Shown here: positions 37,540 through 45,115 of the stretch, one piece after another
Numbering within the stretch: the first letter of the stretch is position 1
Layout: each line of letters begins with the position of its first letter
From: Candidatus Accumulibacter cognatus
GTDB taxonomy: Bacteria > Pseudomonadota > Gammaproteobacteria > Burkholderiales > Rhodocyclaceae
Direction of reading: 5' to 3'
Assembly: GCA_013414765.1 (NCBI GenBank)
Contig: CP058708.1
Span: 4,459,553 to 4,523,552 of the forward strand
Length of the DNA: 64,000 bases
The notes under the pieces: generated by a model
What the model was told of the DNA's origin: nothing
Seen by the model: the letters and a program-made list of their open reading frames with translations, nothing else
Database searches by the model: none
Program-made: the position numbers and the translations under genes

Positions 37540-39905
37540 GCTGGCAGCAGCCGACCCGCTCCGAAATCGACGTCGTCGCCAATGTCCGTCGTCGCACCCC
37601 CGAGATCGTACCGCTCGCGCGCGTGCTTGCCGCCGCGACGCGCATCGAACCGCTGCTGTTGCGCAACGCCCGCCGCCACTTCTTTCCGGGCAGTGCCAGC
37701 GAGATCGAGTACTTCCTCTGGTTCAGCCCGCTCGTTGCATCGCGCAGCAGCAGCGAGGTCGTTTTCCATGCGGGTGCCGCGCGGCTGCTGCTCCATCGCC
37801 TGTGGCGGCACGAGCGGGAACGCTTCGACGAAGTCGTCGAGTTCGTCCGCGCACAGACGCGACATTGGCATCCCGAGGATCGCCTCGAACAGGATCTGCG
37901 TCTCGCCGCGCTCCGGGGAGACCGTGACGAACTGCGCAGCGGTGTCGAAGACATGCTCAAACGCCTCTACGAAGAGAGCGACGAGCCGGCGCGCATCCGG
38001 CTCGCGCGCTGGGGCGCGCGAGCGCTGGCAACGATAGGCGCTGCCGACGCCGGATTCGACGCGGCACGACTGCTTACGCGTTTCGCCGCGGTCAGCCTGG
38101 GCAGCATGACTCCACTTCCCGCCGGCTGCGCGCCCGAACGGCTCCCCGGCTGGCTTGCCGAGAGGCTCCCCGTTTCGCTTCGCCCCGCGCGCTTGTCGGT
38201 CGAAGCCCGCTACGACCCAGCCACGCGTGCGCAAGTGCTGCACTTCGTCGCGCCCGGCGAACAGGACGACGCGATCGACTTGCCGACGCCCTTGCCGGCG
38301 ACGCTGCACATCGCGGCGGACGGCCAGCAAGGAGGCTGGTACGTGGTCCGGAGTGGCACCCGCGTGCAACTGGCGCCAGCAAGCCGGCGAATCGCCCTGG
38401 CCACGATCACCGACCAGCGCTACGAACTCCTCGTCGACCTGCCACCGGGCGAAGAGCCGAGCAACGCGGCACGAATCGTGCTCAGTCATCTGCCCGAAGA
38501 CGCGGAACAGGCCCGCGCAGTCGCCCGTTGGCTCGGTACGCGCGGACACCTGGTGCAGTTGCAGCCGGAAGCGACCACGGCAGGGGAGGGCGAATCGACG
38601 AGCGGCGGGTCATCCGGCCAGCCCATCCACCTGCTGCGCCTATGGACCAGTGCCGCGCGCCACCGCCTGCAGGAATCGCGGGGCGAACTGCCGCTGGCAG
38701 ATACGCGCAGCGCGCTGCTGCGCGTCGACCCCGCGGTCGAACTGCCGCAGGCCGGCTACGGTGCCGGGACGGTGCTCGACGTGCGCGGCTGGCGGGACGG
38801 GCAGCCATCAGAGGAAACCGGCGACTTCCTGCGCCAGCTCGCCGCGTGGCTTGCGGGCGAAACGCCGCAGCCGGTTGACGAGCGTGATCCTTCAGTGGGC
38901 GAAGCCGAGCGCCTGCTTGCCGAACTCGAAAACCCGCGGACGCCGCCGCCGCGGCGGCTCGCCATCGGCGACCGCCTCGCCGAAATCGGCGATCCGCGCC
39001 GGGGCGTCGGCGTGCGCGAATTCGTCGTCGACGAGGAATCCGCCGCAGAGCCGCCGCTCAGCGACGAAGCCAGCGCGCTGCTTGCCGAACTCGAAAACCC
39101 GCAGACGCCGCCACCGCGGCGACTCGAAATCGGCGACCGGCTTGCCGGAATCGGCGATCCGCGCCGGGGCGTCGGTCTCGACGCGCGCGGCCTGCCCGAG
39201 ATCGACTGGGTCGACGTCCCCGGTGGGGAATTCGTCTATCAGCAAGGCGAGAAGCGCAAGCTGCCGGCTTTCCGGATCGCGCGCTACCCGCTGACCAACG
39301 CGCAGTACCAGGCGTTCGTGGACGCTGGCGGCTACCGCGAAGAGCGCTGGTGGCGGGACTTGCGGCGGCCAAAACCGGAACCCTCGCGCTGGCCGCAGGG
39401 CAACCGGCCGCGGACGAACGTCGACTGGTACGAAGCCGTCGCTTTCACGCGCTGGCTGAGCGCGCAACTGGGCTACGAGGGGCGCTTGCCGACCGAGGAG
39501 GAATGGGAGCGCGCGGCAGGCGGGCGCGAGGGGCGCGAATACCCATGGAGCGCGGAGTACAAGCGCGGCTTGGCGAACATCGATGAAACCGCCAGATATG
39601 GCTTCGGGGAGAAGGTTGGCGAGTGGTCCCTGGAGCAGACGACCGCCGTCGGCGTCTATCCACACGGCGCGTCGCCGGAGGGTGTCCTCGACCTGTCGGG
39701 AAACGTCTGGGAGTGGTGCCTCAACCAGTACGACCAACCAGAGAGGATCCAGCCGGACACGAGCGGTCAGTCGCGGGTGCTGCGCGGCGGCTCCTGGCAC
39801 CTCAATGCGGCCTACGCGCGCGCGTCGCGGCGCTACGGGTACCCCCCTGGCGACCGGAACGGCAACGTCGGTTTCCGTTTGGTTTCGTCTGCCCCCATCG
39901 TTTGA
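37536..39905 (+). CDS. DGR variable protein 1: multidomain with FGE-sulfatase C-terminus
   Basis: 789 residues; the ATG at 37536 overlaps the vWA-like stop (ATGA). Residues 1-170 are helical (VPLARVLAAATRIEPLLLRN). A central alpha/beta region (about 310-400, ARIVLSHLPEDAEQARAVAR, PIHLLRLWTSAARH) may be a TIR-like or effector-associated domain. Two copies of LLAELENP-T-PPPRRL-IGDR follow around residues 465 and 515. The C-terminal 240 residues are an FGE-sulfatase domain ([57 protein letters not shown]), a C-type-lectin-like fold. Its last 40 codons are DGR variable region 1, so its binding surface has been diversified. It is likely the recognition or effector component of the MoxR/vWA unit. 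Confidence 0.85.
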   Translation: MSWQQPTRSEIDVVANVRRRTPEIVPLARVLAAATRIEPLLLRNARRHFFPGSASEIEYFLWFSPLVASRSSSEVVFHAGAARLLLHRLWRHERERFDEVVEFVRAQTRHWHPEDRLEQDLRLAALRGDRDELRSGVEDMLKRLYEESDEPARIRLARWGARALATIGAADAGFDAARLLTRFAAVSLGSMTPLPAGCAPERLPGWLAERLPVSLRPARLSVEARYDPATRAQVLHFVAPGEQDDAIDLPTPLPATLHIAADGQQGGWYVVRSGTRVQLAPASRRIALATITDQRYELLVDLPPGEEPSNAARIVLSHLPEDAEQARAVARWLGTRGHLVQLQPEATTAGEGESTSGGSSGQPIHLLRLWTSAARHRLQESRGELPLADTRSALLRVDPAVELPQAGYGAGTVLDVRGWRDGQPSEETGDFLRQLAAWLAGETPQPVDERDPSVGEAERLLAELENPRTPPPRRLAIGDRLAEIGDPRRGVGVREFVVDEESAAEPPLSDEASALLAELENPQTPPPRRLEIGDRLAGIGDPRRGVGLDARGLPEIDWVDVPGGEFVYQQGEKRKLPAFRIARYPLTNAQYQAFVDAGGYREERWWRDLRRPKPEPSRWPQGNRPRTNVDWYEAVAFTRWLSAQLGYEGRLPTEEEWERAAGGREGREYPWSAEYKRGLANIDETARYGFGEKVGEWSLEQTTAVGVYPHGASPEGVLDLSGNVWEWCLNQYDQPERIQPDTSGQSRVLRGGSWHLNAAYARASRRYGYPPGDRNGNVGFRLVSSAPIV
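39772..39894 (+). repeat. DGR variable region 1 (VR1)
   Basis: 123 bases aligned end to end with the template repeat at 40989-41111 without gaps. I count 14 differences: 12 fall at template adenines (to C, G or T), one is T to C and one is G to T near the 3' end. The changed codons lie in ARASRRYGYPPGDRNGN versus [17 protein letters not shown] in the template. This A-specific pattern is the fingerprint of DGR mutagenic retrohoming. Confidence 0.95.
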
Positions 39906-39921
39906 CCCGCTGTTCGCTGCC

Positions 39922-39952
39922 GACCGCCGCTGCGCGGCGGTCGCGATTTTTT
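39922..39952 (+). terminator. Hairpin plus T-run after VR1
   Basis: GACCGCCG (39922-39929) pairs perfectly with CGGCGGTC (39935-39942) around CTGCG and is followed closely by a run of T. It reads as a Rho-independent terminator for the island operon. Its place just downstream of VR1 also fits the hairpins that assist target recognition in DGRs. Confidence 0.75.
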
Positions 39953-40506
39953 AGAAAACGAAGGGTTCGAGCACATGGCTGCGCAATCCCCAGGAATCGG
40001 CGTAGCGAACGTGGTTGATCCAACCCTGGACGCTGGCGTCGAACTTGGCGAAGCTGATTTCGACGCGCTGCCACGCCGCGTAACGCCCGTGCAGGCTACG
40101 CGTCGCCTGCACGACCTTGCGTGCCTTGACGCGACGGTGCGTCGGGTAGACGACGAAGCCGAGCCACGGAACGCCGTGCGCCACGGCTTGTACCTGCGCG
40201 CTGCCTTCGTGGAATTGCAGGCGCAGCGCGCCGAGGCGATCGCGCACGGCTTCCTTCCAGCGCCACAGCGTAGGCTTGTCGGTCGCGAACAGCGCGAAGT
40301 CATCGACGTAGCGCAGATACGCGCGACAGCCGAGTTCGTCGCGGACGAAGAGATCGAAGGGATGCAGGTAGACACGGCACGAGGCGATCCTCGAAGGCAG
40401 CGGCCCCGTACGAGGCGCGCTTGCCGCGCGCCGCCTGTCGCCACGCCTGCATCAGGTTCGAAAAGGCGACGACCTTGGCAAAATCAGAGGAGAATTCCTG
40501 GCCCAT
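39951..40506 (-). pseudogene. DGR reverse transcriptase, internally deleted
   Basis: The N-terminal piece from the ATG at 40506 reads FAKVVAFSNLMQAWRQAARG and GAAAFEDRL, as in group II intron/DGR-type RTs. After a jump to another frame near 40390, the C-terminal piece reads VYLHPFDLFVRDELGCRAYL, RYVDDFALFATDKPTLWRWK and GVPWLGFVVYPTHRRVKARK, ending EPFVF. The catalytic YVDD box (about 40299-40310) survives, but everything between the first helices and the palm box, including the first catalytic Asp region, is missing: about 185 codons remain of the usual 300-400. Non-functional unless the assembly is wrong. Confidence 0.85.
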
Positions 40507-40845
40507 GCACGACGAACTCATCATCCTGACCCGCTGCTTCGATCTGCTCGCGTGGCTCGTCCCGAAGAGCGAAACGTTCCCGAAGGTACACCGCCACACC
40601 ATCGTGCAGCGCCTCAGGAGCTGCTGTTTCGCGCGCGCAAGGCGACCAGAACGACACGCCGGCAGTGCCTGCAGGAAGCCGACGCGCGGCTCGACGAGTT
40701 GCGCCTGTACCTGCGGCTGGCACACCACTGGCACTGGCTGAACGACGGCCAGTACGAGCATGTCGGCCGGCAGGTCGCGGAACTCGGCCGGCTGCTCGGC
40801 GGCTGGACGAAATACGAAGCGGAGAAACGAGGCACCCCAGGATAG
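40505..40845 (+). pseudogene. avd: DGR accessory protein Avd, frameshifted
   Basis: AGAGGAGA precedes an ATG at 40505 that begins MHDELIILTRCFDLLAWLVP and KSETFPKVHRHTIVQRL, the start of an Avd four-helix bundle. The match then moves to another frame near 40605: QELLFRARKATRTTRRQCLQ, EADARLDELRLYLRLAHHWH and YEHVGRQVAELGRLLGGWTK, the typical Avd ending. Avd forms a pentamer that binds the RT and template RNA. The reading frame is broken and a few residues of helix 2 are missing. Its start overlaps the divergent RT start by three bases. Confidence 0.8.
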
Positions 40846-40988
40846 AAATCCCGGGGCGCCCCGCGCTTTGCCATGCGCCCGACGCTTGAGGCGTGCGGAC
40901 GGGATGCACCCGCGCCATTAAAGCCCCGCCGTCGCGTACCGCAAACCGTGGTCGGCGGTCCCGGCGAACCTGGCGGAAGCGGCAATGT

Positions 40989-41111
40989 GGGCAGACGACA
41001 CCAAACGGAAACCGACGTTGTCATTCCGGTTGTCAGGGTGGTTCCTGTTGCGCTGCGACGCGCGCGCGTTGGCCGCATTGTTGTTCCAGGAGCCGCCGCG
41101 CAGCACCCGCG
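40989..41111 (-). repeat. DGR template repeat (TR)
   Basis: 123 bases, minus strand, non-coding context. Its central part is rich in AAC codons (translating as [20 protein letters not shown] then NRNDN), the classic DGR template design that spreads adenines over mutable codons. It is flanked by sequences identical or nearly so to those flanking VR1 and VR2. Two bases appear to have drifted, because both variable regions disagree with it at the same non-adenine positions (AAT where both VRs end in C; GAC where VR2 keeps AAC). Confidence 0.93.
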
Positions 41112-41194
41112 TCTGATTCCGGGGCACCCCGCTGGACGAGCCAGCGGGACCGATTATCGCAGCTCGCAAGCGCCGGTCGGCAGCGAACAGCGGG

Positions 41195-41998
41195 TCAAAT
41201 GATGGGGGCAGACGACACCAAACGGAAACCGACGTCGTTGACCCGGTAGTCGGGGTGGTTCCTGTCGCGCCGCGACGCGCGCGCGAGGGCCGCAAGGTAG
41301 TCCCAGGAGCCACCTCGCAGCACCCGCGACTGACCGCTTGTATCCGGCTGGATCGTCTCCGGCTGGTCGTACTGGTTGAGACACCACTCCCAGACGTTTC
41401 CCGACAGGTCGAGGACACCCTCGGGCGACGCGCCGTGTGGATAGACACCGACGGCGGCGGTCTGGCCCAGGTACCACCCGCCGACCTTCTCGCTTCCCCA
41501 TCTGGCGGTTTCGTCGATGTTCGCCTGTCCGCTCTCGTACTCCACCCCCCACGGGTACTCGCGCCCTTCGGGCCCGCCTGCCGCACGCTCCCATTCCTCC
41601 TCGGTCGGCAAGCGCACCTCGTAGCGGAGCTGGGCGCTCAGCCAGCGCGCGAAGGCGACAGCTTCGTACCAGTCGACGTTCGTCCGCGGGCGATTGCCCT
41701 GCGGCCAGCGCGAGGGTTGCGGTTCCGGCCGCTGCAAGTCCTGCCACCAGCGCTCTTCGCGGTAGCCGCCGGCGTCCACGAAGGTCTGGTACTGGACGTT
41801 GGTGATCGGGTAGCGCGCGATCCGGAACGTGCCGAGCGTGCGCCGCTGGCGCTGCTGGTAGCGGAACTCGCCGCCCGGGATGTCGACCCAGTCGAGGTCG
41901 GGCAAGACGATCGTTCGCCGCGCCGGGTGGGTGGAAGTCTGCGTATGCTCATCCGGCGCGTGCGCCGGGGCCGGGGAGTTCGCTGGAGGAGTCGCCAT
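41195..41998 (-). CDS. DGR variable protein 2: FGE-sulfatase domain protein
   Basis: 267 residues from the ATG at 41998; the frame is open further upstream but without coding character. After a Pro-rich leader (about 35 residues) it is a single FGE-sulfatase/C-type-lectin-like domain: [59 protein letters not shown] and [20 protein letters not shown]. It is very close to the C-terminal domain of the 789-aa protein, so the two share a recent origin. The C-terminus is variable region 2. No FGE catalytic Cys pair is needed for a binding role, and none is obvious. Confidence 0.85.
   Translation of the reverse strand: MATPPANSPAPAHAPDEHTQTSTHPARRTIVLPDLDWVDIPGGEFRYQQRQRRTLGTFRIARYPITNVQYQTFVDAGGYREERWWQDLQRPEPQPSRWPQGNRPRTNVDWYEAVAFARWLSAQLRYEVRLPTEEEWERAAGGPEGREYPWGVEYESGQANIDETARWGSEKVGGWYLGQTAAVGVYPHGASPEGVLDLSGNVWEWCLNQYDQPETIQPDTSGQSRVLRGGSWDYLAALARASRRDRNHPDYRVNDVGFRLVSSAPII
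41206..41328 (-). repeat. DGR variable region 2 (VR2)
   Basis: 123 bases, gapless with the template. I count 12 substitutions at template adenines plus five others, two of which lie upstream of the mutable core. The residues produced are [20 protein letters not shown] and YRVND. It differs from VR1 at most mutable codons, so the two were diversified independently. It shares the downstream TTTGACCCGCTGTTCGCTGC with VR1 but not with the template, as expected for the two ends of IMH-type sequences. Confidence 0.93.
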
Positions 41999-42468
41999 GA
42001 TTGCGGGGCAAGAACGGGCAAGATTTTCGGGAGGGTCGCCGGGGTTGTTGCATTGGCGATCCGGTTTTCCGTCGTCACAGGCCACTTCCTTCGTCATCGA
42101 CCGGAGGCACGAGGCCTGACCCGGCAAGCGCTGCGGGAGGTTCGCCGGGGTCGTGCCGGATCGGCAGCGGCCGGCTGCGGACTCCGCTGGCGAGCAGCCC
42201 ATCGTCGCCGACACCCACCCTCTCGCGGCTGGTCACGACGATTCCCGCGCCGCCTCCGCGGCAGGGTGATGGTCGGAGCAACAGCGTCGCGCACATGCTG
42301 GAAAAGAATCCGGGAGCGATTCGGAAGACGGAACCTAATGATAGAGGCACGCCGTCGTTGCGGGAAGCACGACGGCGGCAGCCGGTTTTCACGGGCAGGC
42401 GCCAGCCGCGCCTCGCGGAGCACTGCTGTGCCCCACCGCAGCCGTAGGTCGGGCCGAGCCGTAGAGCC

Positions 42469-42550
42469 GTAGGTTGGGCTGAGCCCGCGAAGCCCAACAG
42501 CCCAAACGAAGAGCGCCGTAGGTTGGGCTGAGCTTCGCGAAGCCCAACAC
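42469..42550. repeat. Two REP palindromes
   Basis: GTAGGTTGGGCTGAG followed by CGCGAAGCCCAAC occurs at 42469-42499 and 42518-42550. Each can fold on GTTGGGCT/AGCCCAAC. They lie just beyond the 3' end of the first RAYT gene. The stretch 42000-42460 holds nothing else recognisable. Confidence 0.85.
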
Positions 42551-42577
42551 CCCCAACCCCACCCCATACTCCACAGA

Positions 42578-43075
42578 TCAACTTCGCCCCCAATCCGCGG
42601 CGACGATGCCCCGTTCGATGTACGCATGCAGCGTCGAGTGCGGCCAGTCGGTCGGCTGCTTCACCCAGCCGTGCCTGACCGGATTGTAGTGGATGTAGTC
42701 GATATGGCGCTCGAGGTCGATTTCGTCACGGATCTGGTGTTCCCAGTATCGGCGTTGCCAGATGCCGCGTTCGCGCTTGCTTTGCCGGCTGGGGCTGATG
42801 GTTTCGCTCCTGGGCAGGCTACGCGAAAAACCCGCCTTGATCAGCGACCAGCGGAGAGCGAAGTTGGCATCCTCCGCGGGAAGGCGCCAGATCGCATGCA
42901 GATGTTCCGGGAGAACGACCATGGCCAGGAGTTTGAACGGGTGCGCTTCCCGAACCGTGGTCATCGCCGTGCGTAGCGCTTCGAGGTGGCGGACCAGGGT
43001 ATCGGAGTTCCGGTCGGCGAGGTTGACGGTGAAGAAGTAGGTTCCGCCCGGAGTTTGCGCACGGCGATAGTCCAT
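42578..43075 (-). CDS. REP-associated tyrosine transposase (RAYT), copy 1
   Basis: 165 residues of the Y1/HUH transposase family: MDYRRAQTPGGTYFFTVNLA start, the HUH-type metal site in VVLPEHLHAIWRLP, the catalytic Tyr region around HIDYIHYNPVRHGWV, and WQRRYWEHQIRDE. RAYTs nick single-stranded REP hairpins and mobilise them. This copy is intact and sits between inverted REP palindromes. It is about 97 percent alike to the second copy by eye. Confidence 0.92.
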   Translation of the reverse strand: MDYRRAQTPGGTYFFTVNLADRNSDTLVRHLEALRTAMTTVREAHPFKLLAMVVLPEHLHAIWRLPAEDANFALRWSLIKAGFSRSLPRSETISPSRQSKRERGIWQRRYWEHQIRDEIDLERHIDYIHYNPVRHGWVKQPTDWPHSTLHAYIERGIVAADWGRS

Positions 43076-43103
43076 GGGGCTGTCCTCGAGGTGTGGAGTG
43101 GGG

Positions 43104-43190
43104 TGTTGGGCTTCGTTCCTCAGCCCAACCTACGGCTGGCACAAGCAAGGTAGCGAGGTAGGTTGGGCTGAGCTTCGCGAAGCCCAACAC
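43104..43190. repeat. REP palindromes between the two RAYT genes
   Basis: GTTGGGCTTCGTTCCTCAGC (43104 onward, reaching 43132) and, in opposite orientation, GTAGGTTGGGCTGAGCTTCG (43158 onward, reaching 43190). The first bounds RAYT copy 1, the second bounds copy 2. Confidence 0.85.
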
Positions 43191-43725
43191 CCCCCGACCC
43201 CCAGCCCCACCACCCCAACTCCACAGATCCACTCCTCCCCCAATCCGCGGCGACGATGCCCCGTTCGATGTACGCATGCAGCGTCGAGTGCGGCCAGTCG
43301 GTCGGCTGCTTCACCCAGCCGTGCCTGACCGGATTGTAGTGGATGTAGTCGATATGGCGCTCGAGGTCGATTTCGTCACGGATCTGGTGTTCCCAGTATC
43401 GGCGTTGCCAGATGCCGCGTTCGCGCTTGCTTTGCCGGCTGGGGCTGATGGTTTCGCTCCTGGGCAGGCTGCGCGAAAAATCCGCCTTGATCAGCGACCA
43501 GCGGAGAGCGAAGTTGGCATCCCCCGCGGGAAGACGCCAGATCGCGTGCAGATGTTCCGGAAGAACGACCATGGCCAGGAGTTTGAACGGGTGCGCTTCC
43601 CGAACCGTGGTCATCGCCGTGCGTAGCGCTTCGAGGTGGCGGACCAGGGTATCGGAGTCCCGGTCGGCGAGGTTGACGGTGAAGAAGCAGGTTCCGCCCG
43701 GAGTTTGCGCGCGGCGATAGTCCAT
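43120..43725 (-). CDS. RAYT transposase, copy 2, with lost stop
   Basis: Begins at the ATG at 43725 and matches copy 1 through HAYIERGIVAADWGRS, including VVLPEHLHAIWRLP and HIDYIHYNPVRHGWV. Where copy 1 stops, this copy has a sense codon and runs on for 36 further codons through the REP sequence (GSVELGWWGWGSGGVGLREA). Catalytic residues are intact, so activity is possible but the tail is abnormal. Confidence 0.85.
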   Translation of the reverse strand: MDYRRAQTPGGTCFFTVNLADRDSDTLVRHLEALRTAMTTVREAHPFKLLAMVVLPEHLHAIWRLPAGDANFALRWSLIKADFSRSLPRSETISPSRQSKRERGIWQRRYWEHQIRDEIDLERHIDYIHYNPVRHGWVKQPTDWPHSTLHAYIERGIVAADWGRSGSVELGWWGWGSGGVGLREAQPNLPRYLACASRRLG

Positions 43726-43759
43726 GGGGCTGTCCTCGAGGTGTGGGGTGGGGTAGGGT

Positions 43760-43788
43760 GTTGGGCTTCGTTCCTCAGCCCAACCTAC
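43760..43788. repeat. REP palindrome at island edge
   Basis: GTTGGGCTTCGTTCCTCAGC and the following CCAACCTAC form the outer REP of the second RAYT unit. The ligase remnant starts immediately to its right, so this marks the right edge of the island. Confidence 0.8.
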
Positions 43789-43794
43789 GGCTGG

Positions 43795-44046
43795 CACAAG
43801 GGTACCATCTGTCGCCTGTTCATCGGCCTTGACGACAACGGGTTGGCGCACTGGCGCGTTGAACAACGGGCGATGCCCGCCGGGCCCGGCATCATCGACA
43901 TGCTCGCCAATGCGGCCTTATATTTCGGCGCCCTACGAATGCTTGCAAGACAGGATCTTCCGCCCGCATCACCACTCTTCCGGCTGCCCGCCGATTCTCT
44001 CAACCACCAGCGCCACCTGATGCCCGTGCATCAGTGGCCGATATGA
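43795..44046 (+). pseudogene. 3' remnant of a GCS2 ligase gene
   Basis: Encodes LFIGLDDNGLAHWRVEQRAM, PAGPGIIDMLANAALYFGAL, RMLARQDLPPASPLF, then jumps to LNHQRHLMPVHQWPI and a stop. This is the end of the intact ligase at 28684-30105 with about 100 residues deleted internally and many substitutions. It has no start. It ends 7 bases before the M14-type peptidase, which is probably the ancestral ligase-peptidase spacing. Confidence 0.9.
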
Positions 44047-44053
44047 GTGCATC

Positions 44054-45103
44054 ATGCTGACCGTCCTCGACACCCTGCCCGAACGTTTTCTTGACACCCC
44101 TGCCCGCGAACTGCATCGCATCCTGCCCGGACCGACACTGATCCACCTGCCGGGACGCCGCTCGACGCCGCTGTTCGTCTCGGTGCTGCTGCACGGCAAC
44201 GAAGACAGTGGCGTCGTCGCGCTGCAGAGTGTTCTGCGCGACTACGCCGGACGGCGGCTGCCACGGGCACTGTCGATTCTGATCGGCAACGTCACTGCCG
44301 CGCGGGTGGGAATGCGCCGGCTCGACCAGCAACCCGACTACAATCGCGTCTGGCCCGGGGCGATTGCCCACACGGATTCGCCCGAGCACGCCACGATGAG
44401 CGAGGTGCATCGCCTGATGCAGGCGCGCGGCCTGTTCGCCAGCATCGACATTCACAACAACACCGGTCTCAATCCGCATTACTGCGTGGTCAATCAGGTC
44501 GACCAGACGGTCCTGCACCTGGCCTTGCTGTTTTCCCGCACCGTCGTCTGCTTCCGTGGCCTTGCAGGGACACAGACGATGGCGTTTTCGCCCCTTTGTC
44601 CGGCCCTGACCATCGAGTGCGGCAAGCCCGGAATCGCCGCCAACGAGGCGCACGCGGCCCGTTTCGTCGAAGCCTGCCTGCATCTTGCACAGTTCCCGTC
44701 ACACGACGTGCACGAGCACGACATCGATCTCTACCATACGGTCGCGACGGTGCGGGTGCCGAGCACGGCATCGTTCGGCTTTGGCAAAGCGCAAGCCGAC
44801 ATTGATTTCGATCCCCAGCTCGACCACATGAACTTCCGGCAACTCGATCCCGGCACGGTCTTCGGGCGAACGCGCCTGCCCCTGCCGGTCGAGGTTCGCG
44901 ACGAGGGCGGCCGCGACGTGACGGCGGAATTCTTCGATTGCCGCAGGGGGACGATCCGCTTGCGGCGCGCGGCCATGCCGGCGATGCTGACCCTCGATGA
45001 GCGGGTCGTTCGCCAGGACTGTCTGTGCTACCTGATGGAACGAATGCCTTTTCCTCGCCGCGAACGCGCTGCTCGTGCGTTGTGCGCCGACCAGCTTCTA
45101 TAG
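44054..45103 (+). CDS. M14-type peptidase/aspartoacylase-like protein
   Basis: 349 residues. The zinc site H-x-x-E is in LLHGNEDSGVVALQ and the third ligand in FASIDIHNNTG; RRLDQQPDYNRVWPG supplies substrate-binding Arg/Asn residues, as in the succinylglutamate desuccinylase/aspartoacylase branch of M14. It hydrolyses an amide of an acidic amino acid or peptide; the true substrate is unknown. Pairing of a GCS2 ligase with such a hydrolase suggests synthesis and turnover of the same gamma-glutamyl-type compound. The two are now separated by the island. Confidence 0.85.
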   Translation: MLTVLDTLPERFLDTPARELHRILPGPTLIHLPGRRSTPLFVSVLLHGNEDSGVVALQSVLRDYAGRRLPRALSILIGNVTAARVGMRRLDQQPDYNRVWPGAIAHTDSPEHATMSEVHRLMQARGLFASIDIHNNTGLNPHYCVVNQVDQTVLHLALLFSRTVVCFRGLAGTQTMAFSPLCPALTIECGKPGIAANEAHAARFVEACLHLAQFPSHDVHEHDIDLYHTVATVRVPSTASFGFGKAQADIDFDPQLDHMNFRQLDPGTVFGRTRLPLPVEVRDEGGRDVTAEFFDCRRGTIRLRRAAMPAMLTLDERVVRQDCLCYLMERMPFPRRERAARALCADQLL

Positions 45104-45115
45104 ATTAGGCCTGCA

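Noticed and set aside
40846..40988. Possible small gene between avd and the template repeat
   Set aside because: Short frames only; this stretch is better explained as the template-RNA flank.
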